A stretch of 64,000 nt of DNA from Liopterus haemorrhoidalis. Taxonomy: Eukaryota > Arthropoda > Insecta > Coleoptera > Dytiscidae. The notes under the pieces are model-generated. The model saw nothing but the letters and a program-made list of their open reading frames with translations. It ran no database searches and had not been told where the DNA came from. The position numbers were made by a program, and so were the translations under genes. The DNA lies in the NCBI GenBank assembly GCA_963971575.1, contig OZ020624.1:28346356-28410355 (forward strand), written 5' to 3'. Each line of letters begins with the position of its first letter. The stretch's first letter is position 1. This document shows positions 51,481 through 62,159 of this stretch, in pieces.

Positions 51481-52480
51481 TGAAGTGTGAATTTTCACAC
51501 ATTTCAGGGTTTTGCAGGTATTTAGTAAGTGAATGATGATTATTTGGGATGCGAAAACCAATTTTATATTAAAATATTTTTTTTTGTTAATTTTAATTCG
51601 AACGCCTAATACCATTATTTAGGTTTCTAAATATGTGCAGTATTTTTTTATATATAGCCAGGTACATTAAGAATTTTAAAAATTGCGCCTATGGCTTCCA
51701 TTGGTTGTTCCGCCCCTCTGATTTCCAATGGTTATTAAATTTACGCTTTTAAAAATTAAATGCAACATTTGCCAAAATATAACTAGAATTTTGAAAAAAT
51801 AATTTAAACAATATAAAAATTTAAAAAAAACAAAAAATAATATTGTCTCTTCTCGCAGGGTTCGATCCCTTTCGAATCGAGTTACTTGGGTGACAAACCA
51901 GCGTCAAAAACCACTACACCAGCATACACGTTCCAGTGTAGCGTGTTACAAAGCTATAAGTTGTGTACATTATTAGTCAAAAATCACAAAAAATGCGTTT
52001 TTTTCCAAAAACATAATCTGATCAAAAATTCCTGTTGTACTATTCCAGTTCACACCAATGTACATTACTTAGAATTTTTTCAGATTTTTAGTTTAAACCA
52101 TCTGGGCTACAGGGTGTGGGACAAACATTTTTTTGCACAATTTTGGTAAAAATCGCTTCAAAATAATTTATTTTGTAAAAATAAAAATTTGATCGTTAAT
52201 CCACGTACCAAGGGCTTTCATTTGATACCCTACTCAGAATTATAAAAAAATATATTTTTTTTCGATGAGCACATATTTGTTTATATTTTTAGGGGGATAT
52301 GTTTTTTAGATGTTTTAGTATTTTTCCTATTTGCGGGTCAAAGAGTTGTATAAGCATGCCAAATTTCAATTCTCTAGGTTTAGCCGTTTGGCTACAATTT
52401 TTAGCGAACAGACAGACAGACAGACAGACGACAAAATGACGGTATAAAGGGTTTTTTGGTCATACCTACAAAACCCTAAA
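51481..52480 (+). mobile_element. Family A element, copy 3 (full length)
   Basis: AGGGTTTTGCAGGTAT (51506-51521) and ATACCTACAAAACCCT (52462-52477) are inverted ends with one mismatch. The palindrome GTGTGAATTTTCACAC (51485-51500) lies outside the left end, as in copy 2, so the real element border may be further out. The interior matches copy 2 closely, including the tRNA-like cassette and the CAGACAGACAGAC run near the right end. There is no transposase. The 87-codon frame at 51886 is repeat sequence. Confidence 0.9.
51850..51924 (-). repeat. tRNA-like cassette (inside family A copy 3)
   Basis: On the minus strand TGGTGTAGTGG (A box, 51911-51921) and GATTCGAAAGGGATCGAACC (B box region) appear, matching copy 2. 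GGGTTCGATCCC at 51858-51869 is nearly palindromic, so a B box can be read on either strand. Confidence 0.55.
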
Positions 52481-52489
52481 AATCAGGTT

Positions 52490-53370
52490 ACTGTACGTTG
52501 CAAATCCATTTAAAGCTAGTGTAATTTATTTTCAGTTTGGAATTAATCCACCTAAAACGTTACTTTTATTGTCTGTGTCCTTTACGTTAAAGTTTTAAGT
52601 AATTTGTCTATAAACGAAGTCTTAAGGATTCATTTTTATCCTCTTACAGTATAATAAAGCCTGAACAGTCTATCCAGACACTTCTAGATTCATCTCCTTG
52701 GCAACTGCCGACAGGAGTTATGTAGACGTTGTATCGTTGGGATTTATTCCACAGGATTTAGCGCAAATCGGCCTGGCAATAAAGGAGATTTTCTTGTTGA
52801 GGGAGATTTCAAGAGTCCTTCTGGACCTACTGTACTGTTGTACGTGGATTTATTAACTGTTCCAGATGAATGATGATAAAACATGGGTTTGAATAACTAC
52901 AAAATATTTTTGTATCTCACTCTCTGATTGGGCAATGATGGTTGGGTTAGGTTAGGCCAGGGGTTTCCAACCATTGTGTTTCAACACCTTGATGTTTCAC
53001 TTAGTAATTTATTTTCTATTTATTTATTTATTAATTAAGGAATTAGCATTTACAGATTTTCCACAGTATATTATGCTGTTTCAAAGTTTTTGGTATCTTG
53101 TTTCTCCAGCTGATTTCTCTAACAAACAACTGTTATTGATCGTCTCTACTAGTTTTTATGTCGTGAAAGAATTTCGGCGCCAGAATATCTAGGATGATAT
53201 TATGATCGTATGGCGCCATTGAAATTGTCAGAAGCCGACGCCGGATCTTACGACGCCGACGTCTGTTTGGCGTCTCTTTTCGGAAGAATAACACTATTGT
53301 AAAACACAAAGAAAAAAATATAATGGAATATGAGAAATAGGACGCGGAATATTTAATATTAAAAACTAGT
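52490..53370. other. Gene-free stretch
   Basis: CAGGGGTTTCCAACC at about 52959 looks like one hAT end, but no partner end was found. No gene is seen. Confidence 0.4.
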
Positions 53371-53816
53371 TTAATACCCTTTTCACACTAGATCTTTAAG
53401 ACGAGTGAACTTAAAGTTCACCAATGTTTAAGATCGGTATGCTTTCACACTTGATGTTTAAATCTTTGGTGCTGTCATCAGCTACAGTAATTTTGTCCTT
53501 AAGTTACCGTCATGAAATTACCAGTTTTGAACTGTCTGCGCAGACGCACATTTTGAATTATTATAAACAATTAAGGATATTTCATTTCATTCTACAATAA
53601 AGACACTACAATAAAGAATATATTACACCTGTATTAACATGTAAGTCGATACATTTTATCTCAATTATTGTAGCTCTGTATTTTATTAAACACATTATTA
53701 AAATAAATAATTTTATTATAAAAATAAGTATAAACTTCTTATAACGTCGATATAATACAGTATTTTTGTTTATGATAATATAAAATGTTGACAGCACAAA
53801 TTCAAGGAGTATTTTT

Positions 53817-53848
53817 ACTTGCCCGACCTTAATATATAAGGGGCAAGT
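53817..53848. repeat. 32-bp imperfect palindrome shared with 36226-36257
   Basis: ACTTGCCCGACCTTAATATA with TAAGGGGCAAGT forms a stem ACTTGCCC/GGGCAAGT. It is the complement of the sequence at 36226-36257, and ATTGTAATCGC next to it is shared too. Confidence 0.75.
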
Positions 53849-53944
53849 ATTGTAATCGCGAAAATTTTCGATGTCGAGATTTTGACGGATGACCACGTTT
53901 CATGGTCCAGGGAATCCAAAAAACCTATTTTCGAAGTGCCGTCC

Positions 53945-53947
<3 letters not shown>

Positions 53948-53983
<36 letters not shown>

Positions 53984-54330
53984 TGTCTGTGTGTATACAC
54001 GATAACTCAAAAACGGTTTAACTTAAAGAGTTCGTTCTGGTACTAAAAAATTCTCCTATTAAATAGGAAGAACCCTATTGTTTTTTATGAAAATCGGTTG
54101 ACTAGAAATGGGAGTTTACTCGTGTCGATTTTAATATTTTTGCGAATATTTAGCAACAGAAAAATATTTCGAAAAAATTTATTGAACAAAAGTTACTATA
54201 AATGCAATAACTAATAACTTTTATTTGAGACGTTTTTTGATAAAACGAAAAATTTCCAAAATTTTTTGTAAAATTATTTAAAATTTTTCCAAGTCTCAAT
54301 TTTTTCATACTTATATGTAACGTTTCCATG
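53948..54330 (+). repeat. (TG)n microsatellite and repeat B, copy 3
   Basis: A TG run at 53948-53982 is followed by GAAATGGGAGTTTACTCGTG, TTTGCGAATATTTAGCAACA and TAACTTTTATTTGAGACGTT, matching 45610-45740. Confidence 0.72.
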
Positions 54331-54699
54331 GTCATGATAATTAATTCGTAACTAGTAAAGCAAGCCTTGGACAAAAATTTGTATAGAACATAATTTGATG
54401 TATTTTTGAAGATTTATCTAAATATATATTTTTTTTTTTTTTTTAGTTTATTTTTTTTTAAATATTTTTTTTATGGGAGGGCAAGTCTAGCGGAGGTTTC
54501 CTTTCGCCACTGGTTTTATAATAGAATTTAAGTTGGCAATGCGGACGAAGTTTAAGACGCAGATATCTGTCTTAAACATCGCTTGTATTTAGACGAGGTC
54601 ATACGGTTTCACATTAGCGTTTAAAGATACATTCACTTTAACATACGATCTTAAAGATCTAGTGCAAAAAGAGTATAAGTAGTGATAAATGAATTCATG

Positions 54700-54728
54700 G
54701 TACACTAAAAATTGAACTTTTAGTGTAC
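54700..54728. repeat. Hairpin with perfect 11-bp arms
   Basis: GTACACTAAAA and TTTTAGTGTAC are separated by 7 nt. TAGTGT words recur over the next 110 bases. Confidence 0.65.
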
Positions 54729-54734
54729 TATGAA

Positions 54735-55245
54735 GTCCCTCGCTTTTCGTGTTAGTTACTTACACTTCTTTTTTGGTTAAATTTAGTGTTACACTTATAT
54801 ACTTGTTAAATTATAGTGTTAGAAAATAAATAGTTAATTTTAACACTGAAAATGAAATATTTCATAAAAATAACGCTATCTGACTAAATAGATATTTATA
54901 TGGTGATTTGGCTAAAAATAGTAAACTTTTTAGTTTTTTAAATGAAAATTTAACACTAAAATTTTAACTAAACTGAGAATGAACTTCTAAACTTATGATT
55001 TTATGAATTTTGCTTTGTAAGCTTAAATTAAACACAGAAAGTACAAGATCAATTTTTTCCGAGAACTGAACAACCCGAGATTCGTTGAATTTTAGATCTG
55101 GCATTAGGTCCGAGTGATTACAAAAAACTGTTGATTTTGATGTGATAAATATACCTAGACATCCAAAATTATGTTGGCTTCTTACACTTATTAAATACCT
55201 ACAAAATCCTGAAGTGTGTGAAAATTCACACTTCACTTCAATTTT
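54735..55245 (-). repeat. AT-rich stretch ending in a family A terminus
   Basis: 55118-55245 matches 10000-10130 (CTGTTGATTTTGATGT, then AAATACCTACAAAATCC and GTGTGAAAATTCACAC). The 90-codon minus frame is a shadow of this repeat. Nothing else is recognised. Confidence 0.6.
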
Positions 55246-55785
55246 TTTTTTATTCTACGCAGGTCATCGATTAAAAATTACTTGTTGGTTAATTTAATTT
55301 TCTTGAGACGCTATACTTTTTTATTGGTTTCACTAAACTTTTTTCCATGAAATAAAACCTGGTTTTCACTTTTCCAATTAATTTTTCTTTATTTCAAAGC
55401 TAATTAAATTCTTTTATGAAAAAGTGTGGTGCTTCATATAGTAAGTCTTCTTTGAATTATTTGAAAATTAATATAGCAAATTGTCTGCAGGAGTAAATTA
55501 TGAATAATTACTCCCCTCGTTAGGAAACTTATAATTTGGACCGCAAAACTGTCATTGTTCGTAGAAACACAGCTGCGTTTCACGTCAGGTTTATTAATTT
55601 ATTAAAAAACTGAAAAATTGAAATAATTAAAATAGAGTTTAGAAAAAGTGAGTATACAATGGTATTACATTTTTTAGGGTTAGTACGATTAGGCATTAAC
55701 GGAGCTACAACATTTTATTTAGTGAGTTAAAATTTTTGGGGCGCTGCAACGATGGCTATTTGCGCCCCGGAAGCTACTGATACAT
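55246..55785. other. Gene-free stretch
   Basis: Nothing recognised. Confidence 0.4.
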
Positions 55786-55985
55786 GGATTAACGAGAAAA
55801 ATTATATTCTTGAGAAGAATATGTTAAAGCGATTTTTTCAAAAAAAAAATGTGTAAGTTATTTTGTTTCACACTTTGTAACTCACAAAATCTGAAAAAAA
55901 TGATCAATGCAAATTGATCTGACGCAGAATAGTACAGCAGGAATTTTTGAAGATATTATTTTTTAGATAGTTATCGAATTTTTTG
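55786..55985 (+). repeat. Diverged family A internal fragment
   Basis: Blocks such as TGGATTAACGAGAAAAAT (cf. 59330) and GCAGAATAGTACAGCAGGAA with TTTTTGAAGATATTA correspond to the middle of family A (cf. 52020-52050). It ends in an ATA/ATT microsatellite (55985-56010). Confidence 0.5.
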
Positions 55986-56119
55986 TAATAATAATAATAA
56001 TAATAATTTATTTAGCCTGTTAGTGATCATTAGAAAAACAGAGGTTAAGTCAATATAATGTAGATATTCTACAATTTAACAGAATGCAAAATTTAACACT
56101 TGTCAGCTTTGTAATTTAA

Positions 56120-57000
56120 GGTACTATTACCGTCTAGAATTTTCAAAAACTCAATTTTTTTTTACGTATTTTGATTCTTTATACCTTCAATAATAACTTT
56201 CTAAAATATTAAATCAAAATTCTTACGAATACGCGATCAAAAAAGATATCGAGCGAGTTTCCTTAGCAGAAATAGGCACCAACGCGGCAACGAAAAGCGG
56301 TCGCTTGGAGAAGAAGCAAGACCTACTGGAGCAACGTCAGGCACTTGAGGACGAAGGTCTACTTCTGTACGGTCATTGCCGATTAATTGATTGTAAGTCA
56401 TAAAAATCAATTTTAAAAACAATATTTACAAAAAAATGTAAAAAAAACTTTAAACGCGTTTTTCTCGAATATATATTTTTTTAACTGGCGGACAGTTAAT
56501 CTCCGGATCTACTGGGCCGATTTTAATAAACTTTGAAGCATTTTGTTTGTTTTTATATCCTGTATGATAGTTTACCACAATTTGACCACAAAAAAAATAT
56601 ATAAAATTTTTGAGTGTCAAAAAAGGTCGGAAAAAAGTCGATTTTTGCAAAAAAATTTAAAATGTCCGCCATTTTTTTATTTTTAATGATTTTTCAATTT
56701 TTCTGGTAAACTATCACGTAAGAACACTTCCTTTTTGTAACGCATTTTGAATTTTATGTTTCATACTTACCGTTCCAGAGATTAACTGTCCGCCATGCAG
56801 TATTGTTTTTTTAAGAAGAAAATTTGAGCGCCCTCTACAAAATGTAAAATTAATAGAAAATAAAAATAAAAATTTTTTTCGTAATCTTTAAGAATTGTTT
56901 TATATTTAAAAAATTTGATAACCATATATAGTAAAGAAAGTGAAAAAAAAAAAATGTTGAATATATGCCATTTTTTAGCATTCTAGACGGTAATAGTACC
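56120..57000. mobile_element. Kolobok-like non-autonomous element with TTAA duplication
   Basis: GGTACTATTACCGTCTAGAA (56120) is exactly complementary to the right end (56980-57000). TTAA lies at 56116-56119 and 57001-57004. Ends starting with GG plus a TTAA duplication fit the Kolobok superfamily better than piggyBac (CCC). A second inverted pair inside (TGGCGGACAGTTAATCTC..., 56486-56507 and 56774-56795, one mismatch) suggests a nested MITE. No transposase was found. Confidence 0.82.
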
Positions 57001-57254
57001 TTAAATATTCAGAGATTGAATAGAATGTATGTTCTAGTAGATATTTCTTGTTTTTGAATATTTTCTCATTGGTTATACTTTTGGTTATACTATCAGGAAT
57101 CTTATACAATCTTGCAGCTATAAAACGAGGACTTTGCTCGTACAAAGTAGTATGGTGCCTTTCAATATTCAAGCTAGTATTACTTCTTGTATTGTGATTA
57201 TGATAATGACTATTTATATCAAAGTAACTATAATGATTTCTGACAAATCATACG

Positions 57255-57390
57255 CATTCCAATATAAAAAAAGAGGGAACTGTTAATATCGTTGTTACAT
57301 TACATAAAATGTTGAATAGTGTGGAGCCTAATAGACTTCCTTGTGGAACCCCTGCTCTTATATTTTTATTGAGAATGTGTGACTTCTAAA
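57255..57390 (-). pseudogene. Non-LTR RT fragment
   Basis: KSHILNKNIRAGVPQGSLLG and STLFNILCN on the minus strand are the AGVPQGSxLGPxLFNI box of jockey-like RTs. The sequence before and after is unreadable. Confidence 0.7.
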
Positions 57391-57619
57391 AAAAAAAAAA
57401 CTAAATTGTGCATGTAAATCCTTGGAAGCATGCAACTGAATTTTCGATGAGACTATTTCAAATTTTGTTTTTAACTTCGAATTTTATGAATTTTTGAAAA
57501 CCATATTTTTTATTTCATATTAAATAAAAGCTCATAATATTTAAATATAAGACATATTGATTTTCCAAATGAAAAACAAATTTTAATTTTGTAATTACAA
57601 TCCAAAATGTATATAAAAT

Positions 57620-57675
57620 TCTTATCACTTATTAGACACGAAATCCTTAAATGTGTGAAAAATAACACTTCACAT
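57620..57675 (-). repeat. Family A terminus fragment
   Basis: TCTTATCACTTATTAGACAC, AAATGTGTGAAAAATAACAC and TTCACATCA match the end-plus-palindrome of family A with a broken palindrome. Confidence 0.55.
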
Positions 57676-57679
57676 CATT

Positions 57680-58069
57680 TTAGTTTTTATTTATTTATTT
57701 TTGCAGCTTGAAATATCTCATTTCCATCATTTCGTTATTAAGTAGAGATATGGTACTTGACATAGAAGATGGATTTCTATATAGTTGTGTTTGCGCGTCA
57801 AATATTTGCGGACCCGAAGCGTTAGACGGTAATATCAGCAGCCCGAGGTCATGGCTCTCTGATCCGCTCCCGATCCCCAAAGAAACACCCTACATTTACT
57901 GCTTCATCCCTTATTGATTCTTTTGATTTTTGTTAAAAAAATAATTAAAATGTTCAAATATATACTTGCTTATGAGTTAGTAACTACTTATGAGGTTTGA
58001 TAAATAATGCATGTACGGCGCGTTTTGCCGAATACTTAGTAAGTGTAAAGACGGAATAAAGACTTACTA
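57680..58069. other. Gene-free stretch
   Basis: Nothing recognised; 61- and 69-codon frames at 57695-57917 overlap on opposite strands without recognisable content. Confidence 0.4.
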
Positions 58070-58635
58070 ATGGGTGTTTTTTTTTAGAGGTATAGAACTT
58101 TAAATTGCAATAAAACAACGATGGATTATTCGATTGACATGAATTTTTTTTTATTCGAAAGATAATTTTGTGGCATTACATTTTAAATATGATTTCTGGC
58201 ATATGACCGCCACGGCTGGCTCGGATGTAGTCCAATCTGGACGTCCAATTTTCGATGACTTTTTCCAACATTTGTGGCCGTATATCGGCAATAACACGGC
58301 GAATGTTGTCTTCCAAATGGTCAAGCGTTTGTGGCTTATCCGCATAGACCAATGACTTTACATAGCCCCACAGAAAGTAGTCCACCGGTGTTAAATCACA
58401 AGATCTTGGAGGCCAATTCACAGGTCCAAAACGTGAAATTAGGCGGTCACCAAACGTGTCTTTCAATAAATCGATTGTGGCACGAGCTGTGTGACATGTT
58501 GCGCCGTCTTGTTGGTATGATTTAATGTAATGCCACAAGATTATCTTTCGAATAAAAAAAAATTCATGTCAATCGAATAATCCATCGTTGTTTTATTGCA
58601 ATTTAAAGTTCTATACCTCTAAAAAAAACACCCGT
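58070..58635 (-). mobile_element. DD41D mariner-type deletion derivative, copy 2
   Basis: Same element as 44080-44644 in inverted orientation, 566 bp, with TA at 58068-58069 and 58636-58637. The flanks are unrelated to those of copy 1, so these are two insertions and not a segmental duplication. Confidence 0.93.
58176..58538 (-). CDS. C-terminal third of a DD41D transposase
   Basis: A 120-codon frame, MWHYIKSYQQDGATCHTARA to MPEIIFKM, differs from 44177-44539 at only a few residues (L/S, L/T, L/V, T/I). It retains the second (QQD) and third (PVD) catalytic aspartates with 41 residues between. Its start lies in the long inverted repeat. Confidence 0.85.
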   Translation of the reverse strand: MWHYIKSYQQDGATCHTARATIDLLKDTFGDRLISRFGPVNWPPRSCDLTPVDYFLWGYVKSLVYADKPQTLDHLEDNIRRVIADIRPQMLEKVIENWTSRLDYIRASRGGHMPEIIFKM

Positions 58636-58737
58636 TATAATGTAGGTACGTCATTTGTGAGACTGCAGTTTAGTCTGTTTCGTTAAGTTTTCCTTCAAAT
58701 TTTATAGCTTGTCATTTTGCTATCTTTGTCCGGCAAT

Positions 58738-59520
58738 TTTTAGGGGTATGGTATCAAAAAACCCTTATAACTTCACTCGTCTGTCTGTCTGTCTGGCTTG
58801 CTGGCTGTCTGTCTGTGTGAGTGTCTGTCTGTCTGTATATGTGTACGTTAAAAATTGTAGTCAATCGGCTTAACATTGAAATTTGTTAACATTGAAGTTG
58901 AAATTTGACATGCTTATACAACTAGTCGACCCACATAGTATAGGAAAAATACTGAAAGTTAAAAAAATACATCCCGGATTAAATATGAACAGATATATAT
59001 TAATAAAAAAATATATATTTTTTTTTAATTTTGAGTGACATATTAAGTTATTCCTTAATGCATTAATCAACAAGCAAATTTTTGTTTTTGAAATATCATT
59101 TTTTTTATGGGATTCTTGCCAAAAGTATGCCATAAAACTTTTGTCCCCCACCCTATCTCCCAGAGGGGGTGATCTAAAAATTTGAAAAAAATTTCCATAA
59201 TGACAATTAATGGAAACCGGAATAGTTCAACAGATAAGATTAGTTTTTAGAAAAATGTAGATTTTTTTTGTTGATAAAAAAATTATTTATTTTTTTTATT
59301 TGGGTATCAAAAGAAAGCTCTTAAAACAGATTAAGGAACGAGAAGTAGTTTTGTAAAATTCGTTTCTTTTAACACGATTTTAACTAAAATGTGTTAAAAA
59401 AATTCTTGTCCCGCATCCTTTTACCCAAAGGGGTTAAACTAAAAATCTGAATATATATTTATAGGTAATGTAATTTGATCTGAGCCGAAAACGTACGAGA
59501 GGAATTTTTGAAAATTATTG
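58738..59520 (-). mobile_element. Diverged family A element, copy 4
   Basis: ATGGTATCAAAAAACCCTTA, a long CTGT microsatellite (about 58777-58840), GAAATTTGACATGCTTATAC, ATTTTTGTTTTTGAAATATC and TTTTGTCCCCCACCC follow the order of 38510-38900. The tRNA-like cassette is not recognisable here and the far end is lost. Confidence 0.6.
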
Positions 59521-59589
59521 CAGTTTAAGTGTTTTTGGCAAAATTAATTTCTCACTCTTCTGAGACTAAATATATTTGTTTGACATGTT

Positions 59590-59815
59590 CCCGTATTTAA
59601 CAGAATGTTACATGTGTTGAGCCATTTAGATATTGTGTCAATAGCTGTCTTAAGATCTTCTATAACTATTTCTAGTGCTGTGTTAGCAGGGGCGTATCAG
59701 CAGTGAACATGGCTATAGCGGCTGTACTGGGCAATATATCACTAACTACATTGAATAGAACTGGACCTAAAATACATCCTTGTGGGAAGCCTGTCTTGAT
59801 ATGTCTTAGGGTCGA
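59590..59815 (-). pseudogene. Non-LTR RT fragment with active-site region
   Basis: Minus strand: KTGFPQGCILGPVLFNVVSD, ILPSTAAIAMFTADTPLLTQ and, shifted, EIVIEDLKTAIDTISKWLNT. This is the VPQGxxLGPxLFNxYxxD box, then the FADD box changed to FTAD, then the following helix. It is a different sequence from 57255-57390. Confidence 0.78.
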
Positions 59816-59904
59816 TGTTTATTAATTAGTTTTTAATGGAAATGTTGTATCTTCCAGAAATGGAAAACAGAATTGAGGTTTTGTATGAACAAATTCATTC
59901 TCGC

Positions 59905-60090
59905 TCCCTAATCACCATACCTAACTTGGACCCATGTGACTCTTTCTTCTTCCCAAAACTAAAGAGTTTGTTTAAATTTAAAAAAGTGTTCACAAAAGGC
60001 CACTTTCAAACGATTGAAGACATAGAAAAATCAGAACCTTATTTCAAGCGATTCCAAAAAAATAAATTTTTTTTCCAGAAGTAGAAAAGT
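59905..60090 (+). pseudogene. mariner-type transposase C-terminal fragment
   Basis: TIPNLDPCDSFFFPKLKSLF and KGHFQTIEDIEKSEPYFKRF resemble the YSPDLAPCDFFLFPKLKxxLKGxxFxTxExI block. The following piece, in shifted frames, keeps only hints of the C-terminus. Confidence 0.55.
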
Positions 60091-60099
60091 CGTTGGCAG

Positions 60100-60848
60100 C
60101 GAATGTAGCCACAGAAGAGCAGTATTTCGATATTGATTAAAATGTAAAATAAGTATTAATAATTTTTTATGATGCAAGTCCGTACATTTTTGGATCAAAC
60201 TTCATAGTCATTAATATTACTCACCATAAGTGAACCATCCTTTAAGAATATCTGAGTTAATTCACAGCCTTGCGGTTTGTTAATGAAGAATGATGAATCT
60301 TCTATCTGTCATGTCTGTAGTGAAGGGTTTGATGCGCTAATCATCAAAGTCGGAAAATCTACCAACAATGTTCCAAGAACAGTTGATGACGTATGGATTT
60401 TGCCATTGACAGCAATAAATCCTGATAGTGCATATTAAATATATCAGACTTAAATTCCGTAGTAATGAAGTAATATGTTTTATATTCATAGTAAATTGTT
60501 ATGAGTCACTTATGTTTCCTTATTATTATGTGTTATAAATTATGTGACTGAAATATGCTAGGTGATTTAAAAATGATGAAAAATCCTTGCCTATGCAGAT
60601 TATTGTCATCAGGGATGCCGCTGACAGGGCGAAAAAAATAATCTTTTTTAGGTTATCACACACATATTGTCTTGTCAAGTAAAACAAATTGTATCCCTTT
60701 CTCTATTTCTTGCTTTTTCTGTGAACAAATGATATGGCGCTATTCAAAACTGGAAATTTTATTGCTATAGTTCTCTCCCATTGAACCATATGCTTTAATT
60801 AACATCAACTAAATCTGTCATCTGTCAACTAAAGTCTCTGCTGCGTAA
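60100..60848. other. Gene-free stretch
   Basis: Nothing recognised. Confidence 0.4.
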
Positions 60849-60850
60849 TA

Positions 60851-62151
60851 CAAGGTGTCTCAAAAGAAATTTTATATTTAGTGGATCGATTAAAAAAAAA
60901 GTAAGCCGTATATAGAAAAAATGTTTATTAATTATTAAAATACACTTTTTGGGGATTTATTTCTTAAAAATAATATCGTCTAAATGTAGACCCTCGCGTT
61001 CTCGGCACTCATTTAATCGAACAGTAAAATTACTTATGACGTCTCGGCAGGTGGACTCAGGGATGGCTGCCATTTCGTGACGGATATTTTCTTTCAAATG
61101 CGCCAGTGAAGTCGGTTTATTGGCGTAAACTTTAGATTTAAGATAACCCCATAGGAAAAAGTCCATAGAGGTTAAATCTGGACTGCGTGGAGGCCAATTT
61201 ATGTCACCTCTCCGGGAGATCAATTTGCCTGAGAAAATTTCACGAACACGTGGCAGAGACATATTGGACGTGTGTGAAGTTGCTCCGTCCTGTTGGAACC
61301 ATGTTCTTTGGTTATAGCCAGGAAAGTTTTGCAGCTCAGGTACCAAGAAGTTGTCTAACATCTCCACATAACGCTCTGAATTCACTGTAACTGCACGCCC
61401 CCTTTCGTCTTCAAAAAAGTAAGGGCCGATAATTCCTCGCGCCGTCATCGCAGCCCATACGGTCACTTTAGATGAATGTAGGGATTTCTGATGTTTGCGT
61501 TTCGGATTCGTTGCACTCCAGTAGCGTTAGTTCTGCTTATTTACGTGACCATTAAGATGAAAATGAGCTTCATCCGAAAACAAAATGTTGGTAAACGTTG
61601 AAAATCGCTCAACCACCTGATTTACGAAATTAAGCCTCTGACTGGCATCTTGGGGCTTTAATTCTTGCACCAATTAAATTTTGTAGGGGTGCAGCTTTAG
61701 GTCTTTGTGCATAATGCGATGTAATGATGATCTATGCACATTTAAAGCACTTGCGCGCTTCCGAATTGAAAGGTTCGAGTCGTCACGAACAGACTGATTA
61801 ACATTCTCCACGTTTTCTACCGTTCTTGATCGCCCGGATTTTGATTTATCCAGCGTTGTACCAGTCTCTTCAAACTTTTTAACCCAATTTCGAATGAGAG
61901 GAATGCTTGGCGCATCATTTAAGTGGCGAAAACCTCGAATACTGCAGAATTTTCTACGCGCAACAGTCGCCGAATCACCGTTTTTGTAAAACTCTCGCAC
62001 GCATAACGCGCGGTCTGCTCCCGAGAAACGCTCCATAGCGACTGAATTCCCAAGAGTCAGGCTACCGATTGACATAACCCCCGCGCCCCTCGGATACGTT
62101 GCGTTCACGAAGTAAGCTAAATAAATATAAAATTTCTTTTGAGACACCTTG
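60851..62151 (-). mobile_element. Full-length DD41D mariner-type transposon
   Basis: Thirty-base inverted ends (CAAGGTGTCTCAAAAGAAAT...) with TA at 60849-60850 and 62152-62153 bound 1301 bp containing one transposase gene. It is the parent form of the deleted copy at 46461-47365. Confidence 0.95.
60957..62036 (-). pseudogene. DD41D transposase, full length with two nonsense codons
   Basis: From ATG 62036 (MERFSGADRALCVREFYKNG) the 359-codon frame stays in phase to the stop at 60957. TAA at 61674-61676 lies where the deleted copy has CAA, and a second TAA lies at 61527-61529 after HVNKQN. Domains in order: two helix-turn-helix segments, an RSRTVENVENVNQ linker, LFSDEAHFHLNGH with the first catalytic D, WFQQDGATSHTSN with the second, and RSPDLTSMDFFLWGYLKS with the third. 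Forty-one residues separate the last two by my count. No frameshift is seen, so inactivation is recent. Confidence 0.92.
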
Positions 62152-62159
62152 TATAAAGA

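Larger units (their letters stand above)
53374..54676. mobile_element. 1.3-kb element with 28-bp inverted ends, non-coding
   Basis: ATACCCTTTTCACACTAGAT (53374) and the complement of 54649-54676 (ATACTCTTTTTGCACTAGAT) agree at 25 of 28 positions. Subterminal AAGATC/CTTAAAC/GTTTAA words recur near both ends, like multiple binding sites. The middle carries a repeat B copy and a GT microsatellite. No transposase is present and the target duplication is unclear. Confidence 0.78.

Noticed and set aside
52959..52973. hAT element starting CAGGGGTTTCCAACC
   Set aside because: No complementary end or 8-bp duplication was found downstream.
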